Made by a program: the position numbers and the translations under genes. The notes under the pieces were generated by a model. The model saw nothing but the letters and a program-made list of their open reading frames with translations, searched no databases and had not been told where the DNA came from. From assembly GCF_964019385.1 (NCBI RefSeq), contig NC_088655.1:25046109-25110108 (forward strand): a DNA stretch of 64,000 bases, in the 5' to 3' direction. The stretch comes from Sycon ciliatum (Eukaryota; Porifera; Calcarea; Leucosolenida; Sycettidae). Shown here in pieces: positions 1-11,830 of this stretch (positions are counted from its first letter, which is position 1; each line of letters begins with the position of its first letter).

Positions 1-2937
1 TTTGCATTTTCCAAAGATTAGGACTGGTACCATTTCTATTCTTCACCTCGACTGTTTCAGAACACGAGGGACACGATTTGATATGGATTATGTAGTTGGT
101 GGCTATGTCACAATGTGAAAGAATGTAGGAACCGTAATAGCGCTATAAACCTACGTATTGCATGGTGTAGTCAGCAAATACTCAACGAGCAGAGAATTTC
201 GTGCCAAATGCCGCCCCAAGGCTGTGCAAAGCAAACAATTTCATATAGTTCTACCCTGGTTCTTTATGTACCCGTTGTGCCGATCGAGTCTGAGCCCTCT
301 ACTCGACTCCTCATTTAATCACTGTCACTCACATACAAATACCGTCATAAAAATATAAAACACAAGATTTTCTCATCTTTTTCTATTTCTTGTTTTTCAT
401 TAGCTTTAGCATGTTCATTCACAGTCTTCATCATTTGTGAGAACTAGACCTGGTCTAGTGAGAAGGCATTTTACTGCCTGTAATTCTGGTGAAGTAAAAT
501 AAAGTAACAACAACAACAACAACAACTCCACAGCCCAATGACATTCGGTCACCATGGCCAAATTCAAGTCACTCAAGTGTTGAGAAGTGTCTACGTCGTC
601 GCCTGCTGCATGTGTCGACATATAAAAATATGTAGAAGGTAGAGAAAGAACTACTGAAGCGCAAACAACTGGTTTCAGCATTCCTTCAAAGGATAGGTCG
701 GTGGCAGAGGACCAAAGCCGGACAATAGTTGGAAATTCTCAGCGTTGAATTTCTACAGGATGTAGTCTGTAGATACCTAGAAAGGCTCGATTTCCCGCCA
801 CGGAAAATAAAAAAAGTCTTGATTTGGGGTGCTGGCGCTTCGCCTAGAGCCTGTTGGCCGGTTGGGTGCATGCAGTCCTGTCACTCGAGTTGAACCTTAT
901 GCCTGGTTCACACTACAAACTGGTTGTACGAGGTGATTTGGCGTTCTTTAACATTTGGAATTTTTTAACAAATGTGTAAAATTTGCTTTTCTTCTGGCTG
1001 TTTATCTGCTCCGGATGGCTGTATCGAAACATGGGTAGTGGCAAATGAGAGCCAGTTTATCGTAGATCAACATTGACCAGAAAATTTGGTGCATATAATT
1101 TAATTCTCCCTGCCACGTTGGTATAACTAGTGGTGGGTGCTTTGCCATTTTGTGTAAAATGTGTAAAATGAGCCCCTGAATGGACGAGGAGGGCAGTGAA
1201 TTGCTTCCGCAGGGCCTTTGGACGACGTCAGGCCGTCTTGCCATCACTAGAGACAGTAATGAAGAACAGTAGGTCACGGAATACACTCTGTGAGAACGAA
1301 AACATCGCTGCGATGCTATGCTATCTATCCAATTCCACCGTATAACACAGCCACTAGTTACAAATACAAAAAACACGGGTTTCGCAGCATACAATGCAGT
1401 TCACTCCTCTGTTGATAGATTAATTTCATCCACTAGCAATCCTTGAAGTGATATCTATCAACTTCAGAACATTGATGACCGAATATCCCAGTTTGTGATG
1501 CCATTTTACAAATTTGTTAAAAAATGACAAAAAATGACACACCAATTATTTTTTTGAATCCTGAGAATACAATGAAAGTAGGACATGATTCAAGACACTT
1601 TCCAAAGTGGAATCATTCCCATTTTTGGACACAACGGGCATGAAGGATAGCACTTCCACTTGCAACAATTCATTTGGACGTAGCCAAACCACCTCGTAGG
1701 TAGGCCCGGTGTAATATGCCCGACTCCTTTTGAACTTTGCCGAAAATGCTTTTGGGAAATTCTCGTAAACCTTGCCCAAAATGCTCCCAGACCTTGCCGA
1801 AAATGCTCGGAAAATGCTCACTTTTTTGTCATCCTCAGCACACGCCGTCAAAACCAGGGAGTCAGAAAATACTCAATAAGAGACTTGCTCCAGTCTGCCA
1901 TGGTAAACAATTCATAAACTACTCAACAAGAACCTAACCCACGGAATGCGGAAGTGACGTTCTTGTTTGGAAGTTTTTCTTCTCTCAATTTTGATACACA
2001 ACAGCCACGTGCTCCGTTTCCCCAAAAATGCTGGATCACGAGCCCAAAGTGCTGGGTTCGCGGATTGTACCGACAATGCTAAAAAAATGCCGGCATATTA
2101 CACGGGGGCCTGGTTGTAGGCCGCTTTTCCGGCCGACATGGACTCGTAGGAAAATCCTCAAGATCGGGGCGAAAATTGCGTAGTGTGCAGGTGTGAACGG
2201 TGTTGTCGTACAGGGTTCCGACAAATCTGAGGCGATTTTTTTGTCGCACTAGTTTTCGGCCAAGTATCGACTGGTCGATATTTAGCCGAAAGGCCGGCCG
2301 ATTTTTACTGCTTGCACGTGATGGAGCGGGATTTGGATCAATCACGGTAGATCTACGCTTTTCACCATGACACCAAAGAGTGTCGATGTCGAGCTCATGA
2401 CCTCTTGTACTTTGTACTCTTGTACTCTTGATGAAATGATTGTGTAAAGTCCTACCGGTATATCGCCTCCTTCAGCAAGAATTTCTTGTTTCTCTTCGGA
2501 CCATACGCGCCATAGGCCTAGTTGAATTATACTTTATAGTAGAGAGACAATGGTTTGACGTGTCAAGAGTATCCAACACCACCACGAACAACAACATGCC
2601 CGGAGTGTGGTCTACACAAAGACCTGCCTCTTCGCAGAAGAGCTCAAACGCTTTCCTGCTGGAACGTGAAAGCGAAGGTGAGATTGAGATAAGAAGTGTC
2701 TTGCTGTGTCGAGCGTCCGTCTTCATATTAGAGCTATGTCTGGCGAGTCTCAGTTTGTTTGCTCCTTGATGAAGCAACAATGGCGAAATTTTGGAGATAT
2801 AAATACAATGCCGGATTGAAGTGGTCAGTGGTTATACTCGAATATAGTATTGATTGGCTACGAAATGAGTTTCCTAAAAAATCGAATTTGTAAATTCATG
2901 TCGAGTGCTACATCAGTTGAAAGAGTATGAATACAGG
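1..2937. other. No gene recognised; non-coding sequence
   Basis: No open frame here resembles a known protein and none carries a recognisable domain. A run of CAA repeats at about 507-527 follows a T/A-rich segment (about 405-506). It looks like the 3' tail of a short non-LTR or SINE fragment, but nothing else supports that. Short degenerate repeats of an AATGCT-type motif occur around 1740-1830. Nothing else can be supported. Confidence 0.5.
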
Positions 2938-2939
2938 TA

Positions 2940-3197
2940 CAGTCCATTTCAAAACTATAGACGCGAAGGGTTTTTGAAATATTTCAATTTTGGCTGGAAC
3001 CTTTTTGAGAATAGTTTTCGGCATATTGCTCAGGTCCGCTCCACAATTACTCTCATAATTATAGTTTCTAAACGATTGGATAACAGACGCCCAATTAGGA
3101 AAAAATTATGCACAAAGTGATCACAGATTTTATGTGGTATAGATGCTGGCATAAGGGTTTTTGCCTAGGTACGCGTCTATAGTTTTGAAATGGACTG
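2940..3197. mobile_element. MITE copy 1, 258 bp, TA target duplication
   Basis: The element starts CAGTCCATTTC and ends with its inverse, giving terminal inverted repeats of about 26 bp. TA is duplicated at 2938-2939 and 3198-3199. A second copy with the same ends, 255 bp long and also TA-flanked, lies at 53988-54242, and the interiors align throughout. CAGT ends with a TA duplication are typical of Tc1/mariner or pogo-type non-autonomous elements. There is no transposase. Confidence 0.88.
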
Positions 3198-3660
3198 TAA
3201 ACTCCCTCTGTAGCTGCAAAAATCTCTGAAGATTTTGTCTCCATCTGACCAGCCGTTCAAGAGTTATGGCCGAAAATGTGCCCTTGCAAGGAAAGATTTT
3301 TTTGTTGCACGCTGTCATTTTTTGGCAGCATTGTGTTTGAATGTGAGCAGACCGTGCGCAACTTGTCGTATCATGGAAACAAGCGAAAGTGTGCAGAATT
3401 TTGCTCCAAAAATCACGTTTTTTAGCCATGTATTGGGCTGCATGGCGGCGGGCAAAAGCCCGCCGCCGTGCAGCAGGACTTTTGCCAGCACCCTCGTGAC
3501 GTTGCAGATATGTGGCTTGATTACTGTAGTTGACGTTGATTTGGTGACTTTGGCAAGTTAGTTGGTAATCTTTGCCGATTTTTGAGGATATCCTGGATTT
3601 GGTGTGCAGCGTTGTGATAATGGCTTGCTGTGGAGGTCCCAGCACTGGTTGTTGTATCAA

Positions 3661-3770
3661 AGGTTTACATGAGAAATTTCAACCCGGGTCGCGTTCAGCC
3701 CGGGTTGAAAGTCTGTACGATAGACAAAATAGGTGAGCGTTTACATAAAGACAGTTGACCCGGGTCAAAT
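3661..3770. repeat. CCCGGG-rich inverted repeat, left copy
   Basis: This stretch holds three palindromic CCCGGG cores (in contexts such as AACCCGGGTC and GACCCGGGTC). Apart from small gaps it aligns with the reverse complement of 8164-8280. Together with the perfect 33-bp inverted match 4164-4196 / 8106-8138, it suggests either two opposed copies of one repeat or the eroded ends of a 4.6-kb element. Confidence 0.6.
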
Positions 3771-4163
3771 ACGGATATGCCGCCAATTTTTTATTTTTTT
3801 AACATTACGAAGCCTCTTGTACGGGCAAAATTAATAAACCGATACAATCATGTCATGAAAATACAAAAGATGACCAAAATGATAAAGTAATATTGTTTGC
3901 GTTCCGGCTCTCCGCCTTCTCCACAGAAACACATGTCCATAATATCAAAAACGGGCAACGCCACCTTCTGCAACAACAACCTCAGCAGAGGCAGGATCAG
4001 CAGTGAGGTGAGCTGTGAATGTGCTGCGAGCCCCACAGAGGCACATGACGCTGGCACGCAATATCCACTTCTAGAGTCCTGTATGGTCACGTGAAATTTG
4101 CGAAATTTGCATGTGCAGTGCTGTTCAAACCTGGCGCGAGATACGCACAGAAGTACGTTTGTA

Positions 4164-4196
4164 CCAGGGAGTCGTATAGACCCGGGAGGCGACACG
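4164..4196. repeat. 33-bp perfect inverted repeat, left arm
   Basis: These 33 bases are the exact reverse complement of 8106-8138. They contain the decamer GGGAGTCGTA, which also occurs at 5339 and 24886 on the + strand and inversely at 8126. Confidence 0.85.
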
Positions 4197-4405
4197 AGGC
4201 CTTCCGGGCCGACTATGATTGACTCGCGGCACTTTCTCCCACTTTTCCCTCAGATATCCCCGGTGCGTGCCCTGAGTTATAAACCAACTACTCCGCGTAC
4301 TTATGCCATGGGAGTACACTCCTTGGGGAACGGACTCGTGCAGGATCGATAGGATCGTGAAGAAGAATGAACTACTTTAGTACTTAGTTGCATTTGATGA
4401 TCGTG

Positions 4406-4885
4406 ATGGAGGCAGAGAGTGCTGCTGATCGCGATCCAGATCCGGGTCAAGAATCACCTCCTGATCCTAAGGAAACCTCAGCTGACGTAGATCTACGTTC
4501 TCTTCGCGTGAACGCTCAGTCTGTGTTGGCTTGGGCCACAGGTATGGTTTGAATTCTAATTTTCTATGTTATTATATTTTTCAATTTGTCTTGAAACTTT
4601 CAACCTTGCTACTTAGCGGCTTCTGATCTGGTGCACGTACTGCAGAAAAAGTTGCGAATAATCATGAATTGGAAGAAATACTTGTGGGTTGATAGAGTGC
4701 AGGACTTGTTCAATGGTTTCTACAGAGCGTTCCGAATCCCAGCCGCTAAAGACCCACAGAAGGCAAGAAGCTTGCGTTGCAAAGCTGCTGTCCCGCCTGA
4801 CTGCGGAGAAAGAAGACTCGATTATGGCTGTTCTACAGCCGCTGCTGACGTCCATCAGCTCTGTCCTGCTCCCAGCAGCAGATAA
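4406..4885 (+). CDS. Possible two-exon host gene fragment, unknown function
   Basis: Not a recognised family. An ATG at 4406 opens an acidic frame (MEAESAADRDPDP...) that reaches a good donor, ACAG|GTATGG, at 4541/4542. A T-rich stretch ending CTACTTAG closes at 4616. Splicing 4541 to 4617 keeps a frame open to a TAA at 4883-4885; it contains a basic segment (VLQKKLRIIMNWKKYLW) and a Cys-containing tail. The overlapping frame at 4689-4901 also looks protein-like (Leu-rich end), so the downstream frame is uncertain and an indel is possible. No neighbour supports a function. The style of the first exon (MEA..., acidic, early donor) recalls the exon at 59154-59326, but the sequences are not clearly homologous. 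Confidence 0.3.
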
Positions 4886-4901
4886 GCCTGGATTTCAATG
4901 A

Positions 4902-6436
4902 GTCGTGTCCCAACTCCGGTGTGAACGATTTCCTGACGTCAAGACGAAGTGGGGTCAAGTCATGGGTGTTGCAAGGAAGCTGTCACAAGATGAATTGATC
5001 CAGTATTGAACGGTAGGTTTTGTAAAGCTGCTCTAGCATTTGGATACTATAAATTATAACATTAAATTATTACTTGTATTCACGAAGCCATGCCCAAGAC
5101 GTGCGACATAGCGTGCGTCCATGTGTATATGTGTGCGTGCGTGTGTATATTGTGTGTGCGCTTGTGCATGTCGTAAAATCCCGCCAGAGCACCCCTACCT
5201 CCGCAACCATTCGAGTAGATCCATTTGGGGAGGGGCGGATGGGCGAGTCCTGCTTGCCGCATTCAGTACTACATGAAAAAGTACTCACCCTACGAAAACT
5301 GTGCGTGCGTCTCGTACACCCAACAAAAGTCAAGAGCTGGGAGTCGTACAAACCCATCAGAACCCTAGGGTGTGTGCGCTCTCTGGTCAAGAGGGTGGGA
5401 ACTGTTGCGTACATTTCCAACCAGGGTCGAGGACGCGTCTGCAGTACAGTACGACCACACACTTCACATAGTCATACGAGGATACAACTCTATTGATAGA
5501 TAAGATAACGTGCTAGTAGATCTCTGCCATGCCAAAGTTGCATTCAGTAGAGGTAGTAGTCTCTGTCAAACGTGTTTGCCATTGGCTCACGGCACTTGTA
5601 GCAGCTGATCGGACGATGCAAATGGACTCCCAGTCCACATTAGCTGGTTCTTGAGATGCTTCCGAAAATATACCATGGCACGCACTTTCCACTGTTTTTA
5701 CATAGGGCCGGAAGTGTGTTGTCCTGAGCTTGCCACGATACTTTCCGATCTGTCCATCTCCTCTCTTTGTTAAGTTGGAATTATTTGAAGAGCTGATGGC
5801 TGGTAACTTGCTGGTCAGCTGGTAGGAATACGTTTGCAAGTGTTGCTGCTGATTTGTACATTGAATTGCCGGAGTGACGTGGCCTTGAGTAGTCTTCCCC
5901 AGCAATGAACTGAAGAGTAGCATGCGTATTGAACTCTCTTGTTGCCGGTTCATCGGTCCCTCTCCATGACACCGGACTAGGCTGAATTACTGGCATCCCT
6001 TCATCGGCCTGCTTTTCGCCTCGAACTTCACGAGTCTTGAAATCTGGACCCAAAATAATAAAAGTGGGACTCAATTGCGCAGTTCAGACGATAAATTGAT
6101 GCAATAAGGGGTCATCGCAAAAGTGTTTAGTCATCCCTGAAAAAAACATCATTCATTTCGTACTCGGACCCCCTCTCCACCCTCCGAAATGAATGGACGA
6201 CGAAAATCGCATGCATATACATGTGTATGCATAGCGTCAGTCAACTGAGATTTTAGCTCCCCCCCCCCCCCCCCCCCCCCCTGGAACGATCTTCGTTTCA
6301 GGGACGACCAAAAACTTGTGTGACCACTGACTTTCTTTCTCTGTTATCAAGCAGTATGCAGTATTTGTAACAGTAATTACTTGTCTGTGTCATGTGCATG
6401 CATTGTCTTATTTCCTTTTTAAGGCTACAGCACAAC
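4902..6436. other. No gene seen; includes TG-rich stretch and poly-C run
   Basis: Around 5116-5170 there is a GT/GTAT-rich tract that produces chance open frames on both strands. An uninterrupted run of 23 C lies at 6259-6281. The decamer GGGAGTCGTA at 5339-5348 matches ends seen elsewhere in the window. No coding or RNA gene is supported. Confidence 0.5.
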
Positions 6437-6890
6437 TGAGAGAACGAAATGTACGTCGCAATCAAGCTATGTCGTTGCCATCTTCTATGTGCCATGCGTT
6501 ACCTGATGTGCCAGCCTGCTATGTCGGATACCGCTAACCATGCATCGACTAGGCGCCAGGCGCGAACTGATGGTGGTGGTAGTGGTGGTGGTGGTGATGA
6601 GAAGGAGAGCTCTGTGCAAGAATAACTTTGCAGTTTAGAGAGCGTGTCTGGGCAGGCGTGTATTTACCGCCATATTGCCAGGTGTGTATTTACCACCGTA
6701 TTAATCAACCATGCGCTACCTGATGTACCAGCATGCTATATCGGACACCACTCACCCTGCATCGACTAGGCGCCAGATGCGAACTGATGATGGTGGTGGT
6801 GGGAAGGAGAGCTCTGTGCCAGAATAACTTTTCAGTTTAGAGAGCGTGTGTGGACAAGTGTGTATTTACCGCCGTATGAATCCACCACAG
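6437..6890 (+). repeat. Diverged relative of the 352-bp hammerhead repeat (Rz-2)
   Basis: The sequence matches the Rz-2 unit at 49.4-50.3 kb: the block after the ribozyme (TACGTCGCAATC...), the GGCGCCAGGCGCGAACTGATGGTGG stretch in diverged form, and the GAGAGCTCTGTG and ACCGCCATATTGCC blocks. It then repeats a shortened form from about 6705. Only the 3' half of the hammerhead remains (CGAAA...GTACGTCGCAATC, about 6444-6463), because the CTGATGA strand is lost. This is an old, inactive copy. Confidence 0.75.
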
Positions 6891-7263
6891 TACGATCAGC
6901 TGACGTTATAACTTATAAGGATGATCTCGTGCAGCGATATGATGATATTTTTTCAGTCTTTTCTAAGGACTCTCCACTGCAGCGTTTTCGTTCCACTCGA
7001 ATATGGAAAACGCGGAAGGTTGTTAGCACTGTGTTGAGGCAGCTATTGTTGACTTTATTCGGAATTAATTCTGTTGTATTTGCACACATTCCTGAGTGCA
7101 TTGTATTAGCATCCAATGTGTGTTATCTGTGCGAGCTTCTAACCTTGTGAACATTCACCGAAGGTTTGGTTGGTGGCGCACAAGATCTTACGGGATGCTC
7201 TTGCGGGCTCTCAGCCCTGCGTTTACTGCATAAAACATGGCAGAACAGTTCAAGCTTCAATTT

Positions 7264-7790
7264 AGGCCATTTCCTCACTCTGACTCCCAATATTTCACAT
7301 GTGTAATAATTATAAGTATTGTAGATCCCTGGGACAGCGCCATTTTGTTAGCCAATGTTAGTCCTGAAGAAAAATTGACTTCATTGTCCTAAAGGTGAGA
7401 ACAAATTGGGACTATTTGTGAAGGAAAACTTTGGAAAATGCAATTTCGAATGTAAGTCATTTCGTTTATCTGGATTCGTCCAATATTTCACAAATGTGCA
7501 ATATAAGTATTGTAGATCACTGGGACAGGGCAACTTAGTCTGTCAAAGTTAGTCATGAGGAAAAAATTATTTCATTGCCCTAAAGGTGAGAACAAATTGG
7601 GACTATTTGTGAACGAAAACTTTGGAAATCTAATTTCGAATGTAAGTCATTTCGTTTATCTGGATTCGTCCAATATTTCACAAATGTGCAATATAAGTAT
7701 TGTAGATCACTGGGACAGGGCAACTTAGTCTGTCAAGGTTAGTCATGAGGAAAGAATTTACTTCATTGCCCTAAAGGTGAGAAAATATTG
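7264..7790. repeat. 190-bp tandem repeat, about 2.8 units
   Basis: The block beginning GTAAGTCATTTCGTTTATC recurs at 7452 and 7642, so the period is 190 bp. A more diverged first unit starts near 7264. The last two units are nearly identical. No ribozyme core or open frame was found in the unit, so I treat it as a short satellite array. Confidence 0.85.
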
Positions 7791-8105
7791 AGGCAATTTG
7801 TAAAGAAAGGATTACCTCATCTTAGGTGGTCAAAGTGCCTCAGAGTTCGAGTGGCAGTGCAAAGCCAGTGAGTAAGCCAGTACAGTGAACAAGTGAACTC
7901 CTCAGCGATGGCCACAGATGGCTGTATTTCGGCAATGGAGATCGAAAGTCTGACCCGTGACAATTGTTCTCGAAAGGACGAAGACGATTCCTCGCTATGT
8001 ACGGATTTCCCGCGCGCTATGACCTATGTACGGACTTGTCCCACACCGAGCAGGTCGTAATATTTTGAATCGTTGAGTCGATCATGGTTGTGCACAAGTG
8101 ATGCG

Positions 8106-8280
8106 CGTGTCGCCTCCCGGGTCTATACGACTCCCTGGTTTGTACGATTTTCTTGACCGGGTTGATTTCAACCCGGGTCAAGCGCAATGCGTCATGTTAA
8201 CGCGCCATTCATTTTGTGCACATGGCGGGTTGAAATCTGACCCGGGTCGAACTGAACCCGGGTTGAAACGCTTCATGAAA
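8106..8280. repeat. CCCGGG-rich inverted repeat, right copy
   Basis: 8106-8138 is the perfect inverse of 4164-4196, and 8164-8280 is the diverged inverse of 3661-3770. It contains ACCCGGGT and GACCCGGGTC palindromes. Confidence 0.65.
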
Positions 8281-8357
8281 CAGCCTTGGTGGGAAAGTTG
8301 TCGCCTGCTGGCATGGTGACCAGGTGATTTGGGCACGCATGAGCACGTGATTGTTCA

Positions 8358-8643
8358 ACCATGTTCGATTGGGAATAAAGGAGGAACGCTGCATCGCAGC
8401 CTTTTCGGACTAAAACCAGTCGACTCAGAGTCCAAAAGACTACAACAGATGGGCCAATCACGGTCATCCGTGCTTTTATAATGGCGCTTTTAGTGACATT
8501 TTGCATACAAATCCCCATCTAGTAGGGCGCAGTCACCCAGTTTCGGTGGAAGTGTGCGAGTTCGATTGGGATTCAAGTAGGAAGGGAGCGTCTCAGCTTC
8601 CTCGGACCAAGACCATTCGACTCAGCACCCCGAAGACTACAAC
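8358..8643. repeat. Diverged duplication, offset about 193 bp
   Basis: The block TTCGATTGGGA...GACTACAAC at 8358-8448 recurs at 8551-8643 with roughly a quarter of positions changed. Nothing coding is recognised. Confidence 0.5.
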
Positions 8644-9129
8644 TGGTGAAATTTTGATTTTAGCCTTAACTTCTCCTTTAAAACGGCTGGTCCAATTGTT
8701 CCGAAACCTTCACAGAACAATTTGCCGTGTCCTAACAAGCCATTCTATGTACTTTGTTTTCCAGATTTGACTTATCTTCATACTTTTTAAGACCCAAACC
8801 TGATTGCATTTCTTTTTGAAATAGACTATAATATTGAACATCATCCATTTTCGGGTTTCCGAAGTATGCACCCCGAGTCATGTCAAGCAGGTTTGAAGCG
8901 TAGTTTTTACTGTTTGGCAAAAGTGATCTACGCTTCCACCCTAAGTACGGTAAGTCACTGCAGCGACTCTGCATTCTATCTCATTGTTGCTTCATTTTTC
9001 CCCTCTAGTTTTCTTTTATGGTGTTAGAATTTCACAGAGAAGGCGGATCGGAGAGCCCGAACGTGCGCAGTTTTATTTTTATCATTTGCCATCGCGACCC
9101 CCGTAAGTCCAAATAACTGGCAGGGCAGG

Positions 9130-9530
9130 GTTGGGCCTTTTACCCCAACTGCTTTCCTTTTGCAGCATGCTAAATTATACTCGCTGGAGTCTCGCCTCAA
9201 CTTGCGACTTTTTGTCTTTGTGTTCCGATGTATCAACAAGCTGACAAATCCCCTGCTTTCCTCTATGTTCACTCTACAATCAGCTGCTACTTGTACAGAT
9301 AGGCGCACTAGAGGACAGTCCTTCTCATCTATTTCCTTGCCTGCTGCTAAAACTGGATATGGCATGTTCTCTGTTTCTTTCCTTGTCGCTGATCGGTGGA
9401 ATTCTCTGCCTATGTTGTGTCGCTAAGCTCATCAACCATCCGCTTTCATTTCGCTCTGCAAAGAGCACTTAGGGTTCCCTGTAAAATGACGGCAACGTCT
9501 GTAGGGATTTCCCTTACAAAATAATAATAC
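9130..9530 (+). pseudogene. CR1/L2-like non-LTR element, 3' end only
   Basis: The frame from 9160 to 9426 encodes a tail typical of CR1/L2-type reverse transcriptases. It has a FVFRCINKL segment, an RTRGQ motif, a LPAAKTGYGM segment and ends in SFLVADRWNSLP. The EN and RT domains are missing, so this is a 5'-truncated copy. It ends at about 9518-9531 in an AATAATA-type tail, the usual 3' signature of this clade in the window. Confidence 0.75.
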
Positions 9531-9535
9531 TACTA

Positions 9536-10045
9536 AGAGAAAGACCAAGGAACTACAAGTTACGCTATACTGTCCACTAACACCACCAGTTACTAAACAA
9601 TCAGGTCATGCGATAACATTGCATGACACTGACCGGCGGTACTGACGTTCTACAACTAACTGGCTAACAACTCTAGCACATCTTGGATGCGCACTCCAAC
9701 AGCCTTCCAACTTGGAAGGTTCAAAGTTATAGAAGTAACATAAGGAGGGGAAGGTGAGCGCAACCAAGAAAAGCACGAGCTGAAAGTCTCAGCTGTGAAG
9801 GACGTTGGCGGATGTTCATGCATGTCGATGACGATACTGGCAAGACTATTGGACAATACGGTAAAACCACTATTCAGGAACGCAAAGCCACATTCCACAC
9901 ACCTTGTGCGGCTCAAAAGATGCGTCAGTAGTATGTCAGTACCGTCGGTCAGTGGCGTGCAATGTTATCGCATGAGCTGACTGTTTAGTAACTGGTGGTG
10001 TTCGTGGACAGTATAGCGTAACTTGTAGTTCCTTGGTCTTTCTCT
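9536..10045. mobile_element. Fold-back element with arms of about 120 bp
   Basis: The left arm (9536 to about 9654) is the inverse of about 9925-10045 with few mismatches; both carry the AAGACCAAGGAACTACAAG block. The interior, 9690-9790, is a diverged relative of the 593-bp hammerhead repeat (Rz-1): the palindromic CCAACTTGGAAGGTTC block and the following GGGGAAGG segment match 43838-43900. No hammerhead core is left. Either a DNA element captured a ribozyme repeat, or this is a distant inverted Rz-1 pair. Confidence 0.75.
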
Positions 10046-10218
10046 CTGTATATATTAAACCTTGGCTCTCCATCTGAGTCCATTACTACTACTACTGCTA
10101 CTAATACTACTACTTTTCTTTCTTCTTGGATTGTAATTTCTTACCAGGCGTGGGCCATCCCCTGGTAACAAAAATTGTTTGGAAAAATTGGAAAAACACA
10201 AAAACTCTGCTTATTTCT

Positions 10219-11465
10219 GTACATAATTGGCCCAGAATCTGCGAAAACCAGGCTTAGGGTGAAATTTCACAAAATGACTTTTTCCCATTTTCAGCTTCTA
10301 CTGGGCATGGGGGGTCAGGAAACAAAATATTACAGGTGCGGGTCGACTCATAGTGGTATTAAAAGCATCTCAAACACACCAGGGTATTATGTTAAAAAAT
10401 CCAAAAAAACACAAAATTGTTATCACAGGAAAGAAATGAAGAGAGATCCACCAGACTGAAGGAAGAGACATGGATGATTTTTGTTTAGGTGACATGACAA
10501 GGTAGGCATGTGGGGGCAGGCTTGTTGTGGCCCCTTGGTGCTGCAGGCTGTAGTGGCCATGCACAGTTCTGCATGAATTTTGTTTGCTCCTCACTCAGCA
10601 CATTCTGGGGCTGAATACATGTACTGGCATGCTCTGCCGCTACACACCACAAGGAAACCCGACTCCAGTTGAGATGGCACCTTTTGAAGGGTGAATCTAG
10701 TACAACTGTTCAGAAACAAGCAAGAACACAGCCTTTCAACCTGTCCCACTGTTCATAGTAAGCGCATAGTGTGCTGGCGTGCTGCAGTATCTGCTTGGTG
10801 CTGACCAGCAAGTGAAATATCAGCACGCCGTACAATCCCTTGCAGCTAGCTGTCCAGCGAGGAAAGTCTCGAGTGGGGGCCTCTCGATCTGCTCGCTCAT
10901 TCCCCTGGCATTCAGTAGCACCTCATCGCGCCAAGGACTTCAATTCAAAACCGTTTTCACACTGCGCTTCAAGCCATTTTCCTCGTGAATTTGCTGCAAA
11001 CGTATGAGCTCCGCTGCGCGCGTTCCCTTTGTGTGAGGCCCAGAAACAGCTAGTATCTCTGTACTTCGATTGGCTGGGTCGATGTCGTCCAGGTTCTCCT
11101 CGCTATCGCCATCACGACTCTAACTGGAGACGATTTTTCACCATTTTCCGCAAGCAGCAGCTAGCGCAGAAATTTCGCCATCCCTGAGTGTAGGAAATGG
11201 AATCCGTTCGATCAGCTCAAAAACTCTTCGTTGCGACTAGAGGAGTAGCAGGGAATACTCTACCGGAAGCCCTTTGACTTCCCTGACTGCTGAAACCCTT
11301 TCTGCCATGACTGCTTCTTCTTCAAACAAGCGAGATTCTCTTTGGTTCCACTTCACTGCACTCGATCGTCCACGCGACACAACCTTTTTACAAAACATCA
11401 TTTTTCTCAAAAAAATGATTTTCACCGTAAGCCTGGTTTTCGCAGATTCTGGGCCAATTATGCTT
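10219..11465. repeat. Inverted pair of about 45 bp, 1.2 kb apart
   Basis: The block TTGGCCCAGAATCTGCGAAA (about 10227-10246) and its flanks recur inverted at about 11420-11462, followed in both by a GGCTTA...TGAAA segment. The intervening DNA has no recognisable gene. These may be ends of one non-autonomous element or two opposed copies of one repeat. Confidence 0.55.
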
Positions 11466-11570
11466 GTATTGATGTTGCAGTTGAAGTAGAGTAACTCTCT
11501 TGCGCATGTTGTACGTAATGTAATGATTGATACGTACTTTCGATATTGATTTCGTTGGTGCACACGTTGG

Positions 11571-11597
11571 TGCCTGCCTGCCTGAGGCAGGCAGGCA
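11571..11597. other. Perfect 12-bp stem, 3-nt loop hairpin
   Basis: TGCCTGCCTGCC (11571-11582) pairs with GGCAGGCAGGCA (11586-11597) around TGA. It lies directly 5' of a tRNA-like promoter segment. Confidence 0.9.
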
Positions 11598-11830
11598 CAG
11601 TGGGTTGGTCTAAGACCATGATTGAGAAACGAGAGGTACCAGGTTCAAGTCCTGCTTGGAAGCGGAAGGATTTTTCCAACTGTGCTGCGACCCACAGTTA
11701 ATTGGGAACTCGTGGCCTGGCATGAGTAAAACATGGATGTGGCAAATGGGATTTAGGCCTTTGGCCTATGGTTGGTAGATCTGATCTATCCTCCCCAACC
11801 GTTTAGGAGCCGCATCTGAAGCCTGATCAT
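11593..11830 (+). mobile_element. tRNA-derived SINE candidate
   Basis: A B-box-like sequence, GGTTCAAGTCC, lies at 11642-11652, with the T-stem CAGG/CCTG around it. An A-box-like CAGTGGGTTGGTCTAAG begins near 11597, at the right distance upstream. No good acceptor stem or anticodon arm can be drawn, so it is not a functional tRNA gene. The following ~170 bp (TGGCATGAGTAAAACATGG..., CTTTGGCCTATGG) would be the SINE body. RNA polymerase III transcription from the internal boxes is inferred. Confidence 0.6.

Noticed and set aside
3130..3660. 176-codon - strand frame as a gene
   Set aside because: It overlaps the MITE at 2940-3197, shows no domain and has no splice or neighbour support.
5070..5496. 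Overlapping frames of 130-140 codons on both strands
   Set aside because: They lie over a GT/GTAT-rich tract, where stop codons are rare by composition.
6259..6281. Poly-C run as a biological signal
   Set aside because: Homopolymer runs are common sequencing or slippage products and no adjacent feature uses it.
7264..7790. Retrozyme-like array
   Set aside because: The tandem 190-bp unit has no CTGANGA core or GAAA partner on either strand.
3661..8280. One 4.6-kb transposon bounded by the CCCGGG repeats
   Set aside because: The arms differ in internal spacing, no transposase lies between, and no target duplication was seen; two opposed copies of a repeat is equally likely.
11593..11665. Functional tRNA gene
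   Set aside because: A- and B-box-like sequences and a T arm exist, but no acceptor stem or anticodon arm can be drawn; SINE is the better reading.
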